Below are positions 21,601 to 33,748 of a DNA stretch of 64,000 nt, piece by piece (the stretch's first letter is position 1; the number at the start of each line of letters is the position of its first letter). The stretch is from contig CM061245.1 of the NCBI GenBank assembly GCA_030848705.1, forward strand, positions 77,611,564 through 77,675,563, written 5' to 3'. The notes beneath the pieces were generated by a model. That model saw nothing but the letters and a program-made list of their open reading frames with translations. It had not been told where the DNA came from and did not search any database. The DNA is from Heracleum sosnowskyi (taxonomy: Eukaryota > Streptophyta > Magnoliopsida > Apiales > Apiaceae). Made by a program: the position numbers and the translations under genes.

Positions 21601-24255
21601 CCTTCAATATTTTAATAATATTTTGATATTATCCTTTTATGTTTGTTATATGTAAAATAATATAATTATAATTTGGATTAATCAAATTGTTATGTTCCTT
21701 CAGAAAAAAAAGTGTTTAAATTTATTCATGCACTGGAGTTCTCTTAAGTCTCTTATAACGTAGGGTATCATTGTAATCAATATGAATTGTTATCTTGATA
21801 TTTGGTTTAACAATTATTATCTAACGGGAACTTTACATAAATTTAAGAGAAAATATATTTAAGAATTTTTACATAGAAAAATTTTAAATTATCAAAATAC
21901 ACTTTGTAGTATTTAAATATAATTCTATTATTAATCAGATACACTTTTTAATATTAGATCTAACAATTCTCATCGATCTATTTAAGATCTAACTATAATT
22001 ATTAATTTAGTCGTATACTGATCGTACACGGACCAGATCGATTTTAATTTTTTCTTAAATTGGTTTTAATATTTTATTGAAATAAACATAGAATTTATAA
22101 ATTTAAAAGAATTAGGAAAAAAAATTAAATTGGTGCTACAATAAAAATTATTTTTATTAAAATTTAGATAATAACTTTACTGTTTGGGCTCTTTGGCTCT
22201 ATCTTGAGTTTTAGACAACAGATTTTAACGATTTTACAGCCCACACGAAGCTTACAAAATTATCTTTAATTTAATGATGGTTTAATAATTATTATCTAAC
22301 TGGAACTATCCATTAAATAAAGAGAAAATATAATACGGATTTTTACATAAAGATTTGTATTCAATATAAAAAACCTATTTATAATAGGTTTAAATTATCA
22401 AAATACACCTTTTAGTATTTAAATACTATCCTATTATTAATCAAATACAATTTTTAATATTATATCTGATGGTCCTCATCGATTTTATTATTTATAATTT
22501 TATAATCCAACGGACCGTATACTTCTGGTAGTACAGTGACCGACCAAAATTTTGGATAAGATCTCCCTTACGCTTATTATATATAAGGAGTTAATCAGGA
22601 TTTAATATAATAAGGATATCAAGTATATACTGATATAAGTATCTTACTAACTGCTTTTACTTTTAATGTTTCGGTTTTATTTACAGTGTATATAAAATTT
22701 TAAAATACATTATTACTTAAAAATTATTAAACATAATAAAAATTATGTTATGATTATATAAATTTTTTTTATCATATTATTATATTCTTTATCGATTTGA
22801 ATTTGTTCTTAATTAATTTTAATACTTTATTGAAAGAAATATAAAATTTCTATATTTAAAAGAATTAGTGGAAAAATAAATAAATTGGTGCTACAATAAT
22901 AAAAAAATATTTATTAAAATTTAGATACTCACTTTACTATTTGGGTTCTATCCTGAGTTTAAAAATTGAATTTTGACGATTTTACAACTCATGCGAAACT
23001 AACGAAATTATCTTTAATATAATGATGGTTTAATAATTATTATCTAACTTGACCAGTTGATCTACCCATAAACCGAAAAGAAAAGATGGTTAAGAATTTT
23101 TACATAAAGAATTCAATTCAATATAGAAAATCAATTTATAATTGGTTTAAATTATCAAAGCACACTTCTTAGTATTTAAATATAATCTTACCTTTAATCA
23201 AATACACATTTTAATATAAGTATTATATTCAAAATTATAGTTTATGAATACGAAACCCTCAATATTTTAATAATATTTTGATATTATCCTTTTATGTTGG
23301 TTATATGTAAAATAATATAATTATAATTTGGATTAATCAAATTGTTATGTTACTTCAGAAAAAAAAAGTGTTTAAATTTATTCATGTACAGGAGTTCTTC
23401 TCAATCTCTTATAACTTAGGGTACACGTGTATCATTGTTAGTATGATATACATAAGTATTGATAATTTTTAATATTGTAATCGATATGAATTGTTATCTT
23501 GATATTTGGTTTAACAATTATTATCTAACTGGAACTAGACAAAAGATATTTAAGAATTTTTACATAGAAAAAATTTAAATTATCAAAATACACTTTTTAG
23601 TATTTAAATATAATTCTATTATTAATCAGATACACTTTTTAATATTAGATCTAACAATTCTCATCAATCTATATAATTATTAATTTGGTTGTATAGTGAT
23701 CGTACACCGACCAGATCAATTTTAATTCTTTCTTAAATTGGTTTTAATATTTTATTGAAATAAACATAGGATTTATAAATTTAAAAGAATTAGGAAAAAA
23801 ATGAAATTGGTGCTACTATAATAAAAAAAATATTTATTAAAATTTAGATAATCACTTTAGTGTTTGGGCTCTATCTTGAGTTTTACACAACAGATTTTAA
23901 CGATTTTACTGCCCACGCGAAGCCAACAAAATTATCTTTAATTTAATGATGGTTTAATAATTATTATCTAACTGGAACTATCTATAAACTAAAGAGAAAA
24001 AATAATTACGAATTTTTACATAAAGATTTCTATTCGAAAACCCATTTATAATTGGTTTAAATTATCAAAATACACCTTTTAGTATTTAAATATTATCCTA
24101 TTATTAATCAAATACAATTTTTAATATTATATCTAACGGTCCTCATCTATTTGAATATTTATAGTTTTATAATCTAACAGATCGTATACTTTTGGTAGTA
24201 CAGTAACCGACCAAAATTTTGGATAAGATCTCTCTTACGTTTATTATATATAAGG
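15660..24255. repeat. AT-rich higher-order tandem repeat array, unit 1 (8.6 kb)
   Basis: Four related blocks share the core 'attatctttaatt...gatggtttaa' and recur in the order A-B-A-B-C-D-C-D-C-D, at about 15790, 16840, 17455, 18960, 19640, 20590, 21320, 22240, 22985 and 23910. C+D make a ~1.65-kb higher unit; A+B make a ~2.1-kb one. Each higher unit closes with a phrase like 'ccaaaattttggataagatc...cttattatata' (about 17150, 19265, 20940, 22580, 24245). No ORF of note is present. Confidence 0.85.
17178..17192. repeat. GC hairpin CCGTGCGATGCACGG at an A/B boundary
   Basis: A perfect 6-bp stem with a 3-base loop stands in otherwise AT-only DNA, preceded by tatatactagcttatag. It recurs at 44667-44681. 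It resembles hairpins seen near termini of plant Helitrons, but no TC start or CTRR end could be paired with it. Confidence 0.4.
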
Positions 24256-24309
24256 AGGTAATGTATGTGGGTTCTAAGTAAAAAGAACTTGTAGGTGTTG
24301 TGTAGCTAC

Positions 24310-24390
24310 CTGATACTCTCTTGACACGCCGTGTTGCTCAACACATATTTCAGCAGCAGACCCCATGGCAAAATCATTATACACATCCCA
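24310..24390 (-). pseudogene. captured exon of acetoacetyl-CoA thiolase-like gene, unit 1
   Basis: On the minus strand 27 codons read WDVYNDFAMGSAAEIC followed by VEQHGVSREYQ and a GT splice donor (CAG|gtagct). The pattern WDVYND-x2-MGS-x-AE-x-C and SRE-x-Q is that of an internal exon of plant acetyl-CoA C-acetyltransferase (thiolase family). Only this exon is present; no neighbouring thiolase exon was found. Sequence upstream on the minus strand (24400-24740) looks like gene DNA too: CT-rich leader, ttttgcag acceptor-like site. The second copy (48876-48956) carries substitutions including V to A and V to M. It is a gene fragment carried by repeats, not a working gene. Confidence 0.72.
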
Positions 24391-24957
24391 ATTAATCAAC
24401 TTCAAAATCAAAAAAAATAAAATAAAATTAGGGCTTTGAGAGCCCCAACCGAAAGCCTAATTAAAACCCCTAATCGAAACCCCGAGTGAGTATTTACCAA
24501 TTAATCGGGTTGAGTGAGTGAAGCCCTAATTAACCACCTGCAAAATCAAAAACAAATTAGAGAAGAAAAAAGGGAATAGATAAAAGAGATGTGAGATGTA
24601 ATTAAAAGCTGAGATGTGAGATGTGAGATGTGAGAGTGGAGTGAGAGAGAGTGTGAGGCTGTGAGAGACTTAGAATGGAGTGAAAGAGAGGCCGCCAATA
24701 AATCAGTTTCTGAGAGTGTTAGGGCATTTTTTTCGTTTAAGGGGGAGAGTTTGCTTCCAATAATTCAATTTGGGGGGAAAAATTGTCGGCTTGTGAATTT
24801 TCCGTCATGTGTAAAATATTTTTTATAATTTAAAATTAAAAAAAGATATCATGTGTAATTACATAGTATAATTTAAAAAATTAATATATTATAAATTATT
24901 TATAATGTAAAAAATTAATTCAAAATTTGAATGTTACTATATCATTTTTGATACTTT
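24391..24957. other. leader-like DNA next to the thiolase exon, unit 1
   Basis: On the minus strand 24400-24740 is pyrimidine-rich with repeats of ctcacat (24595-24640, gagatgtgagatgtgag on plus) and contains ccctaat words and a splice-acceptor-like ttttgcag, resembling the promoter and 5' leader of a plant gene. 24740-24957 is AT-rich with nothing recognised. Confidence 0.45.
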
Positions 24958-25489
24958 TAAAAAAATTATTCAGTGAATCTGACACGTGTCCCGTTCCCGG
25001 AAGCAGTACTATTTCAACGTTTCTCGAAAGATGCGGCATAACCGGACTTTTATATTTTTTGATTATTTTTTCCCAACACTAGAATGAGTACCGATTAACA
25101 TCCGTACGGTTGGATCATCGAAAAAATCAATTGAAAAAATTATTCAGTGAATCTGACACATGTCCCGTTCTTGAAAGCAATATTATTCCAACGTTTCTGG
25201 AAAGATGCGGCATAACCGGACTTCTATATTTTTTGATTATTTTTTTCCAACACTAGAATGAGTACCAATTAACATCCTTATGGTTGGATCGTCGAAGAAA
25301 TCAATTGAAAAAATTATTTAGTAAATCTGACACTTGTCCCGTTCCCGGAAGCAGTGTTATTCCAACGTTTCTCGAAAGATGCGGCATAACCGGATTTTTA
25401 TATTTTTTGATTATTTTTCCCAAAACTAGAATGAGTACCGATTAACATCCGTACGGTTGGATCGTCGAAGAAATCAATTGAAAAAATTA
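24958..25489. repeat. three ~174-bp monomers, left of MULE 2
   Basis: Monomers start near 24958, 25134 and 25308. The last ends in the 9-bp target duplication aaaaaatta (25481-25489). Because the period is divisible by 3, spurious long ORFs arise here and in the unit-2/3 equivalent. Confidence 0.85.
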
Positions 25490-25676
25490 GGGAAAATCAA
25501 TTATTTCGTCCTTAAACTATATGTTGTTTTTGGTTTAGGTCCCTGAACTATAAAAAGAATTAATACGATACCTGAACTTTTAAAATTTCTATTTGACATC
25601 CTTCCGTTTATATTTGACTAACGTTCGTTAGTCTTTGTTGATGTGTAAAATGAAAATTTAAAAAACAGAAATGTGT
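25490..25676 (+). repeat. MULE 2 left terminal inverted repeat
   Basis: It differs from the reverse complement of 29189-29375 at only a handful of positions. It contains the inner palindrome gactaacgttcgttagtc. Confidence 0.93.
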
Positions 25677-25841
25677 TGAATGCTTAGTGGCAGATACATG
25701 TTATTTTATGCACATGATATGCACATGTTATTTTATTACCGTTAGTAACCATATTACATATAATTATCAATATATACATATAACAATTGGGGATTAGGGT
25801 TCTACACAAAAATTGGGGCTTTCAATTTGTGAGTCATTAGG

Positions 25842-26243
25842 ATGAAATCGAGTGCAAGCGGCAACACAAGTTACACATGGGCATCTCAAAAATCGCCAAT
25901 AATCTGTAAATGTGGCTATGAATGCCCGATGTGGACATCACAGAAGCCGCATAGCAAAGGGAAGAGGTTTTTTGGTTGTCCCTTTTATAAGGTGAGAGAG
26001 AAGTATTGTGGCTTCTTTACATGGTATGATGATGTTGATAGAGTTTCGAAGACCGATGAAATGACTTATAAAATAGCTGCTTTGGAGGCAAAAATTTCCG
26101 AGCTGCAAGCATTGAAGAAGATGGAGGTTGGAGAATTAGAATTCAAGTTGAAGGTGAAAGATGCAGAAATTAGCCACTTAAAATGGTTCAAGTTTGGATT
26201 TATAGTTATTTTGTGTGCCCTTATAATGAGGTTCTGCTTGTAA
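25842..26243 (+). CDS. GRF zinc-finger protein with C-terminal membrane anchor, MULE-borne, copy 2
   Basis: This 133-aa protein has a GRF-type zinc-binding motif at residues ~22-64: C22-x-C24-G, then RFFGC46PFYK, then C56GFFTWYD. GRF fingers bind single-stranded nucleic acid in known families. Residues ~72-112 form a charged coiled coil and ~117-133 a hydrophobic tail (FGFIVILCALIM) that could be a tail anchor. It lies inside the MULE, convergent with the transposase gene (~280 bp between stops), the position mudrB holds in maize MuDR, though it has no visible similarity to mudrB as I know it. The frame is intact here and in copy 3 while the transposase is broken in both. Confidence 0.8.
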   Translation: MKSSASGNTSYTWASQKSPIICKCGYECPMWTSQKPHSKGKRFFGCPFYKVREKYCGFFTWYDDVDRVSKTDEMTYKIAALEAKISELQALKKMEVGELEFKLKVKDAEISHLKWFKFGFIVILCALIMRFCL

Positions 26244-26521
26244 ATGTGGTTCAGTTGTAATGAATTGAATAAGTTGTAATGAATTGACTATCTCAATGAC
26301 AGTTGTAAGTGAAAATAAAAATAACATTGATACTGAATTTGGGTTTAACATACTGGATTCAAACTTAACATCCAAAAGAAGAGACAACTTAAAATCCAGT
26401 ACAAGTCATAACTTAACATCAATAGTCTGATAACTTAACATACAAAAGATAAGAAATAAAAATTTCAAGGCTCGCTAACATTGTGTTTCTTCATGGCAGT
26501 TTTGTTTGATCCTGATGTCCC

Positions 26522-28935
26522 TTAAACTGGTTGTGAAGACACCTGAATTGTACCATCCTTGAATACATAAACACCAACACCTGGTGGAGGGAGTGGAGGT
26601 GGTGGAGGCAATACTTGCACATTCCCTGCCTTTGTTGGCCTTCCTCTTTTTCTCTTTGGTTGCTGACCTTCATTTGCACCTTGCCCAGACTCCCTGTTTT
26701 GCTTCTTTTTTTTGAGTTGTTGTCTTCTTCTTTCTCTAAAAAATCACAACATTAACAAACATTAGTAACATACATAAAACATTGTCATTTTTAACATGAT
26801 AATATCATTTGTACCTCTATAGATTGTGCCCTTGCTACCTCAGATTGAGCCTTCTTTTCCTCAACTGCTAATCTTTGTCTCTCACTGCATTCTTCTTCAC
26901 TTGTACCACAAGTTGACTTATTATGACCATACATCAAGCATCGACTGCACCTCATTATAACACCTTTCTTTCCCAGTTTAACTCCAGCTCCCGGTTCACC
27001 TTGCTCCCTTCTTCTATTTTTTTTAGGCCTTCCTGGCATTCTTCTAGCCTTTGGGGGGAGAATGTCAGGATGTCCAGTTTGTGGCCAGTACAAAGACCTT
27101 TCATTGGCTTAAGCATATGCTCATATGCCTTTAAGTAAACAGTCCTAGTATAACATACATGGAGGTTGTCTTCTGGCCTTTCATTCATAGCAAACAATGC
27201 TGCACAACCATGACTACAAGGATAACCCCTTAATTCCCATCTCCTACACGAACATGTTTTTCTGGTCATATTCACCACCCACTGTCCACCATCAATATCC
27301 CTAACCTCACACTCATCAGCACCAGTCCTTGTTGACTTGCAAAATTTAGTGGCCTCAATTGAAAAATTAAGTTTTTTTTATTATCTGAGGACAAATTCTG
27401 CAGTCAGTGTTTAACATCAAGTTTCTCTTAATGTGTAGTCTTTCCATAAGCTTCAACCTTATATCATCCAACAATTCAATAATAGGCTTATATCTTGCTT
27501 CAAATATCCAACTATTAAAAATTCAGACAGATTATTGTCTACCATATCACAAGCTGTCATGGTGTCGAAAAAGCTGTACTCCAGTACCTAGGTTCAGTCC
27601 TAACTAGATCCATGTAAGCAAGGGGAGTTATACCTTTGATTTCTTCCATGATTAAGTTGAATTCTTCCACAGTACTAGCTTTTGCAGCTTGCCAGAACAT
27701 ATTCTTCAACACATTACCTAGATGTAGCTTTTTCCAATTGGCATGTATATGTCTAGCACAACACCTGTGCTCAGCCCTAGGAAGGAGGTTGTCAATTGCA
27801 TTCTTTAGACCCTGCACAATTCATTGAAAAGGCACATATTAATCTTCAAAAATAGAAAAGAATTGTGAAAATATGTTACATTTTTACCTTCTGTTGATCA
27901 GTCATCAAGGTGTAACCAAATCCATTATCTAGATTTAGATCATCCCTCAATAATTTAATGAACCACTCCCAACTGTTAGTTGACTCAACATCTACTATGG
28001 CCTAAGCAATTGGGAACATCTGATTGTTCCCATCTCTTCCTATTGCAGCCAACAACTCACCTTTAACAAAACTTTTAAGGAAACAACCATCTAAACCAAA
28101 TATCTCTTTTATGTTCAACAGCATAATTAATGATGGCATGCTTCAAAACTGTTACACTAAAGAACAATAAACCAGGCTGAAATTCAATGTACTTCATAGG
28201 GGTTTTTGGGTTAAATGTTATGTAAACACTTCCTTTTGTTTTCGTCACTGCCTTATATGACTCTTCTTCATAGTCACTAGAGTCTGAAGATTGTTTTGAA
28301 GGCATTTTAAAGCTATCACTATCATGGTCACTCTCCCAATCAGTATTCTTAGACAAATCTACTTCTTTATTTATTTTTGGAGCCTTATTTTTTGTACTCA
28401 GTTGAGCATTGAAGTCATCTTCCCTGGCCTCATTTTCATCTACCTTTGGATTTTTCTTGGACTTAGAAATCAGTTTCTTCTTCTCTACAATTTCATTAAA
28501 CTCTTCATCTTTGTCGCTCTCATTCCCACTATAATCTGCATCACTATCATCCTCCTCACTCTTAATCCATTCACTATCATTCCCATCACTCTCACTCCCT
28601 TCTTTATCATCCTCAACTTCAGAAGCATGATCAATATAGATAATGCAATTACCAGATTCTAAAGCACAAATTACCATATCATTAATACTATCTAAATTCC
28701 ACATTAATTGACAAGAATTAAGTGATTCACCACCATTGTGCCAATACAATTTATAATCTTTATAACCAAACTTTTTTTCGACCATTTCTCTACAACCATC
28801 GACACATAATGTATCTAAACTCACGTTGTAGATGAAATCAACTTTACCTCCTTCATAATATCGATTGCAATCCTTCAAAATGAACTCCCCACCATGATGA
28901 ATTCGGAGATTCACATCCCCAAGCACCATCTGCAT
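26522..28935 (-). pseudogene. MULE transposase (mudrA-like), deleted copy 2
   Basis: Parts in gene order: PB1-like N-terminus and acidic linker (28935 to ~28140); a junction at ~28100 where about 504 bp present in copy 3 (52638-53141) are missing, removing the DNA-binding region and the start of the catalytic domain; the remaining catalytic part; intron (~27813-27888); C-terminal catalytic segment with frameshift near 27580; SWIM zinc finger CSCRRWELRGYPCSHG (~27195-27245); MPGRPKKNRR basic patch; zinc knuckle CSRCLMYGHNKSTC; a 79-bp intron (26736-26814); and a last exon with KRKRGRP AT-hook/NLS and a poly-Pro tract ending GTIQVSSQPV at 26522. It cannot encode an active enzyme. Confidence 0.9.
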
Positions 28936-29188
28936 ACATACATGAAATCAATTGACGGTCGAATAAATAAGATGCATATATAAATTAAATAGTATGTATG
29001 TATATACCTCTTACAATGGTCGAATCCGACTTCAGATGATGCAAATTGATTGACTATTGAAAATCTCCAAATTCTCCCCTTTTAGAACCCTAATTCTCTT
29101 CTAACGATGATGAATAAAATGAGGTTTTAAATTAAAAAAAAGAAACATGTGAGAAGTCCGTGCCTTTATTTTCCACGTAATTATATAC

Positions 29189-29375
29189 ACACATTTCTGT
29201 TTTTTAAATTTTCATTTTACACATCAGCAAAGACTAACGAACGTTAGTCAAATATAAACGGAATGATGTCAATCAAATATTTTAAAAGTTCAGGTATCGT
29301 ATTAATTCTTTTTAAAGTCCAGGGACCTAAACCAAAAACAACATATAGTTTAAGGACGAAATAATTGATTTTCCC
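29189..29375 (-). repeat. MULE 2 right terminal inverted repeat
   Basis: Partner of 25490-25676. The transposase promoter and 5' leader are expected here. A short leader intron (donor gtatatac near 29007, acceptor atgcag just before the ATG at ~28935) is possible. Confidence 0.93.
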
Positions 29376-29728
29376 AAAAAATTATTCAGTGAATCTGACA
29401 TATGTCCCGTTCTTGAAAGAAATATTATTCCAACGTTTCTGGAAAGATGCGGCATAACCAGACTTTTATATTTTTTGATTATTTTTTCCCAACAGTAGAA
29501 TGAGTACCGATTAACATCCGTACGGTTGGATCGTCGAAGAAATCAATTGAAAAAATTATTCAGTGAATCTGACACATGTCCTGTTCTTGAAAGCAATACT
29601 ATTCCAACGTTTCTCAAAAGATGCGGCATAATCGGACTTTTATATTTTTTGATTATTTTTTTCCAACACTAGAATGAGTACCTTTTAACATACGTACGGT
29701 TGGATCGTCGAAGAAATCAATTAAAAAT
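29376..29728. repeat. two ~174-bp monomers, right of MULE 2
   Basis: Equivalent to 5761-6112. The first nine bases are the MULE target duplication. Confidence 0.85.
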
Positions 29729-31190
29729 TTAATCGGGTTTAGGGTTTAGGGTTGAAAATTAGAAAAATTAGTGAGGCCCACTTTTTAAATATTATTTTTA
29801 AATAAAAATTAGCAAAATTAGAAAAATTAGTGGAGCCCACTTGTGGAGCCCACTTTTTTCTGTGTGGCCCACCTTTTTTAATATTATTTTTTTAATTAAA
29901 AATAACTTTTTAAATAAAAATTAGAAAATATTAGTGGGACCCACTTTTCCTGTGTGACCCACTCGTGGGCCCACCTTAATTAATAATTATTTTTTAATTT
30001 TTAATTAATTAGTAATTAATTATAAATTAAAAATTAGGAAAATTAGTGGGACCCACTTTTTTCTGTGGGCCCCACCTTTTTAATATTATTTTTTAATTAA
30101 AAATTAATTAAAATTAAATAAAAATTAATTAAAATTAATTTTTAAATAAAAATTAGAAAAATTAGTGGGGCCCACTTTTTTCGGTGGAGCCCACTTTTTT
30201 CTGTGGGGCCCACCTTTTTATTAATATTTTTTAATTAAAAATTAGTTTTTAAATAAAAATTAGAAAAATTAGCGGGCCCAATTTTTTCTGTGGGGCCCAC
30301 ATTTTTTAATACTATTTTTTATTTAAAAATTAATTTTTAAATAATTTTTAATTAAAAATTAGAAAAATTAGTGGGACCAACTTTTTCCTATGGGGCACAC
30401 TAATGGGCCCCACCATAATTAATAATTACTTTTTAATTTTAAATTAAAAATTAGCGGGGCCCACTTTTTTCTGTGGGGCCCACCTTTTTATATTATTTTT
30501 TAATTAATTTTTAAATGAAAATTAGAAAACTTAGTGGGGTCCCCCTTTTTCTGTGGGGTCCACCTTTTTTAATATTATTTTTTAATTAAATTTTAATTTT
30601 TTATTAATTTTTATTTAAAAATTAGAAAAAATTAGTGGAACCCACTTTTTCCAGTGGGGCCCACCGTAATTTATAATTATTTTTTAATTATTAATTAATT
30701 TTAATTAAAAATTAGTGGGGCCCACCTTTTAAATATTATTTTTTAATTAAAAAATAATTATTAATTAATTATTTATTAATTTTTAAATAAAAATTAGAAA
30801 AATTAGTGGGGCCCACTTTTTTCTGTGGGGCCCACCGTTTTTAAAATTATTTTTTAATTAATTATTAAATAATTATTAATTAAAAATTAGAAAAAATTAG
30901 TGGGACCCATTTTTTTCCTTGTGGGGCCCACCTTAATTAATAATGATTTTTTTAATTTTTAATAATTTTTTATTAAAAATTAGAAATATTAGTGGGGCCC
31001 ACTTTTGGGGCTCACTTTTTTCGGTGGGCCCCACCTTTTTAATATTATTTTTTAATTAAAAATTAATTTTTGATTAATTTTTAAATAAAAATTAGAAAAA
31101 TTAGTGGGGCCCACTTTTTTCTATGGGGCCCACCTTTTTTAATATTATTTTTTAATTAAAATTAATTAATTTTTAATTTTTAATTGAAAT
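29729..31190. repeat. GTGGGGCCCAC / AT-block array, unit 2
   Basis: Same composition as 6113-7580, with several repeat gains and losses. It begins with gggtttagggtttagggtt (two telomere-like words). Confidence 0.88.
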
Positions 31191-31386
31191 CAAATGCAAC
31201 AGTATCTCGATAGAGTAACACAAGGAGTCTTTTGCAACAAAGTCTGTTCTATTGCAACGGGATGTTTATGTGTAATGTAACACTATCTTCGAATTATTGT
31301 AGTAGTTAAAAAATAGTGTATCAATTGTAACACAAACTGGGCGTTTCAATTTAAAAGTATTGCATCCGGCCATCTATGGCGTAGTG
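31191..31386 (-). mobile_element. CACTA-like terminus, unit 2
   Basis: It ends ...tatggcgtagtg (CACTACGCC on the minus strand) with internal TTGCAAC words, as in unit 1. Confidence 0.45.
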
Positions 31387-31550
31387 TGAATACAAGCAAG
31401 TTGTAAAGTTGTAAATTATATATTCATTTGCTTTTCCACAGGTTCAGTAAACTAGCGAAAAATGTCTTGTACAGTTCCCTTTTCTCTATTTCGTTACATG
31501 GTTCTTCTTTGCGGCCTGTTCAACAGCTCAATTCACTCTCATTAATCTAA

Positions 31551-31923
31551 GAGCATCTTCAACGGTGTTTTATAAAATGATTAGCTAAATATTGATTATC
31601 TAAAATTTGCTGAACTTGTAAAGTATTTTACTCTAATAAAGTTGCCTATATTGATTGACTATATTTTAAAAATAGGATGTTATTTTTATTACAAGTCTTT
31701 ATTAATATAATATATTATTTAAATATGGTAATAATTGACGTGAAATTTTGCTATTAGTCCCTAGAGATTCAACATATATAACCAATATGACGAGGTTAAC
31801 TATATTTTTAGCTAAGGGTGATATTTCATTGGAGCGACAAAATTTTAACACATTCTCTATAATTTTTATTTAAAACATGTTATTCAAATTTTTAGCTAGG
31901 GTTTGTTATCATTGAAGATACTA
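31551..31923. mobile_element. PIF/Harbinger-type MITE, unit 2
   Basis: Left end taa|gagcatcttcaacgg, right end attgaagatacta. Nearly identical to 7947-8320. Confidence 0.6.
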
Positions 31924-32299
31924 CGAGAGTTCTCTAACTCTCTAAGGCTTGAACTAGGTCCACATTGCTCTTGTGTAATGGATACGACATACGATCAATC
32001 TAATTTTTTACATGACATCCACCCTGTAATTTATATATTCCTAGATAAGTACAAAAAGACTAATGTCACATATTATACTGTTTAATTGGTCTAAGTCTTC
32101 TTCTGTCATATTTGGACAAAATAGAGCAGACTACCAACTCAAGACTTAATGATATTGACCAAAAGATAGCTTCTGTGCAGGAAATGAACAAAGACATTGC
32201 TTTATTCATGGAGAATCAAAGTGACGGTATAACGTCGATCTGGAATATGCTATGAAATCAACAACTGGTCCTTCAACCTACTATGTTGAGGATTACTAC

Positions 32300-33505
32300 A
32301 TGGTTGATTCCTCAAATAAGGGGGAGAAAGGATGAGGAAAATGGGAAACAACTGAAACGACCACTATTCCAGTGAGACAGTACTGGATTGAAGATCTTGT
32401 ACAAGAAGAGTAAGTTGAAGAGAGATTTGAGATCATGCATGAGCAACAACCACTGGAAGAGCATGAACCGTATTATCCAGAGCCAATTGAACATCCTATC
32501 TTGGATGATAATATGGAAGAAGCAAATCCTCTGTCAACAGAACAAGAAGCTGCCTTGGAAAGATTGAAAGCTGAGAAAGCAGAAAGAGATGCCAGACAAG
32601 TTGAGAAAGAAACCCACCAAGCAATTCAGAGAAGCGAGAAACTGAAAAGGTTCAAGATGTATAATGAAATAAGGAAGAAGAAGATGATTAATTTGGCACA
32701 GAAACATGGAAAGGAATGGGAGGTAGCTTACAACACTTTTTGCGGAGTTGAAGACAGATTAGAAGTCAACGACAATGCTGAGGTGGAAGTTATCATTCAA
32801 GACATCAGAAGTGCAAATCAAGAAGATGATACTTATTTCACTGCATTGAGACATTCTCTTATCTACATGAAAGCTGGAGTTAAAGCAAATGGTGCCTCGA
32901 ACATACTAATCAGTTTCATTGATAGAGCTACATTTGTGATATCCACTAAGTTTTTCGAACAAAGAATTTACACTGAATTGTAGGCGATGCTCATTAAGAT
33001 CCAAATAACTACAAAGTTAAATGAACTGCTCCGTGAGCATGTTAAGGAGATCTTAATGAAGGTCAGTCCAGAGATATATGAAAATCCTCCAATGGTTAGA
33101 TTCATGAAAAATGACTTGTTCAGAATCTGCTATCTGACGGAGGACAAACTGAAAGATTACCCAAACAACTATCTAATATCAGTTGAGAAGTATCTTAGAT
33201 CCACTGGATTCATGACTACGGAGAAGGACAAAGCAGTAGACACTCTAAGAAGATATCTTATGGAGAATGTACCCTATTATAGGAAGAGAGTGGAGAGAGG
33301 ATTGGAAGTGCATCCCAGGCTACCAAACATGCCAAAGCTAAATCAGAAAGATGTTAATATTGCATGGTTGTGGGCTGGAGTGGGTCAACAAGTTGAATAT
33401 ATTGGAAGACACATCATAGGAGCAATCCTTAAACCTGGAGAACCACTGCACTATCTATCAGTGATTGATTATCAAGCTGCTAACTCCAATCCAATAGTTG
33501 AATAA
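32300..33505 (+). pseudogene. broken copia-associated ORF, unit 2
   Basis: Counterpart of 8698-9903. Here the N-terminal half has two extra stops: TGA at 32333-32335 replacing a Trp codon, and TAA at 32411-32413 replacing a Gln codon. It also has the shared TAG at 32981-32983. The open pieces are 32435-32980 and 32987-33505. It is more decayed than the unit-1 copy. The family is not recognised. Confidence 0.6.
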
Positions 33506-33748
33506 GGTGAGATTTTAGTGGACTGAAGATGAAGCAAAGAACAATCTTCTCAGGATAGAGGAGCAACTTCATTGTATAATTTTTAATGTTCTTTGTAAAT
33601 TAGAAATCTGGAAATGTATATATTTAATCCATAATGCATTTAATATTATCAATCTGTCTTACTTTAATTAGTTTCATGTTTCTTTAGTTAGTTGAGTTAT
33701 CCTCGAGGTATTTGCTTGTCGAACTCTAACAATCAAATATGGGGAGAT

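Larger units (their letters stand above)
25490..29375. mobile_element. MULE copy 2, complete ends, internally deleted (3886 bp)
   Basis: 187-bp terminal inverted repeats (25490-25676 and 29189-29375) start GGGAAAATCAATT. A perfect 9-bp target duplication, aaaaaatta (25481-25489 and 29376-29384), is the hallmark of the Mutator superfamily. It carries two tail-to-tail genes: a GRF zinc-finger gene (+) and a mudrA-like transposase (-). The transposase is damaged by a ~504-bp deletion and frameshifts. Confidence 0.95.
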
